From: QQUD01 sp039029915
GTDB taxonomy: Bacteria; Chloroflexota; Anaerolineae; Promineifilales; Promineifilaceae
Reading direction: 5' to 3'
NCBI GenBank assembly: GCA_039029915.1
Contig: JBCCFD010000180.1
Coordinates: forward strand, 1-14,168
Length of the DNA: 14,168 nucleotides
Position numbers and translations under genes: made by a program. Below, piece after piece: positions 13,796 through 14,168 of the stretch. The notes under the pieces are model-generated. The model was given only the letters and a program-made list of their open reading frames with translations. It had not been told where the DNA came from and searched no databases. Position 1 is the stretch's first letter, and each line of letters begins with the position of its first letter.

Positions 13796-14168
13796 GTTCT
13801 CTTCTCCTTATGGTGGGAACTAGGTAAGGGGAAAGAAGTCGTTTGAAATAGATGTTGGCAAAAGCTTTCCGTCCATCAGGACTCGGAAATTTATCTAACA
13901 TGTTTATTTCAAAATCCTTTTTCCGAACACTTAGCCCCGAAAAAAAATTTAAAAAAATCTGTTGTTGCCCAATGCTAGTATTTCGCTCTAGAAGTTCACA
14001 TAAACTTTCGTTAAGTGAAATATTCAGAATGAACAGATTAATTTGCTAGGTAACTGAATTAACGGCCGTTGAGGCACGTCTCCATAATATGTCTTTTCTC
14101 CAAAAATTCTTTATTGGCAAGACCGCTTATTCTATTATTTGAATTAAATATTTTGAGTTCAATTTTCC
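13796..14168. other. Non-coding region upstream of tauA
   Basis: These 373 AT-rich bases contain no convincing gene. They should hold the promoter of the tau operon, but I found no -35/-10 pair with good spacing on the minus strand. An inverted word pair TTTGAAATA (13842-13850) and TATTTCAAA (13905-13913) lies 54 bases apart and may be chance in such AT-rich DNA. One AACGGCCGTT copy is at 14061-14070. A plus-strand reading frame at 13852-14049 has no recognisable protein character. Confidence 0.5.

Larger units (their letters stand above)
208..14069. repeat. Dispersed palindrome ACGGCCGT, 14 copies
   Basis: Exact copies start at 208, 632, 1535, 1951, 2194, 3130, 5013, 6657, 9374, 9631, 10693, 10862, 12403 and 14062. 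Nine are extended to AACGGCCGTT (starts 207, 1534, 1950, 9373, 9630, 10692, 10861, 12402, 14061). The longest is the 16-base palindrome GGAAACGGCCGTTTCC at 1531-1546. About 0.2 copies of an 8-base word are expected by chance in this length. Twelve copies lie in genes, in all three frames (T-A-V five times, N/Y-G-R five times, R-P twice), so the constraint is on DNA, not protein. Confidence 0.9.

Noticed and set aside
13852..14049. 65-codon plus-strand reading frame upstream of tauA
   Set aside because: It has no family resemblance, poor ribosome binding context and a low-complexity AT-rich origin, and it lies antisense in the promoter region of tauA.

Overview
The window is bacterial and gene-dense, with mid-range base composition. 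It is dominated by a sulfonate-degradation locus. The lineage cannot be fixed from this sequence. The substrate-binding protein TauA carries a lipobox, which is more typical of monoderm bacteria or Chloroflexota than of Proteobacteria, where TauA is normally a free periplasmic protein. This is only a hint.

Layout: positions 1-34 hold the tail of an upstream gene. At 64-693 (+) is a Rossmann-fold, F420-reductase-like oxidoreductase, closed by a strong bidirectional terminator at 743-777. Next, on the minus strand, is a compact four-gene operon (2314 to 783): an ArsR repressor, an AHSA1/SRPBCC protein, a PhnB-like VOC protein and an MmcQ/YjbR-like protein. It is driven by a promoter whose operator-like inverted repeat covers the start codon.

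From 2418 to 13795 lies the sulfonate locus. The right-hand minus-strand unit, in order of transcription, is tauA-tauB-tauC (uptake), hpsN-like dehydrogenase, SDR dehydrogenase, xsc and tpa. The left-hand minus-strand unit is ald-comD-comE, closed by a terminator at 2358-2381. Between them an Lrp/AsnC regulator (4949-5404, +) is divergent from ald and convergent with tpa.

Inferred pathway: TauABC imports taurine or a related sulfonate. Tpa moves the taurine amino group to pyruvate, giving sulfoacetaldehyde and alanine. Ald regenerates pyruvate and releases ammonium. Separately, HpsN can oxidise 2,3-dihydroxypropane-1-sulfonate (DHPS) to sulfolactate. Once that is oxidised to sulfopyruvate (possibly by the SDR), ComDE decarboxylates it to sulfoacetaldehyde. 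Xsc turns sulfoacetaldehyde from both branches into acetyl phosphate and sulfite. No sulfite-disposal gene or phosphate acetyltransferase is seen here.

Two features cut across the genes. The palindromic octamer ACGGCCGT occurs 14 times, inside genes in all three reading frames as well as between genes. Several spacers also contain AT-rich inverted repeats that share words. The 373-base stretch right of tauA (13796-14168) contains no convincing gene.
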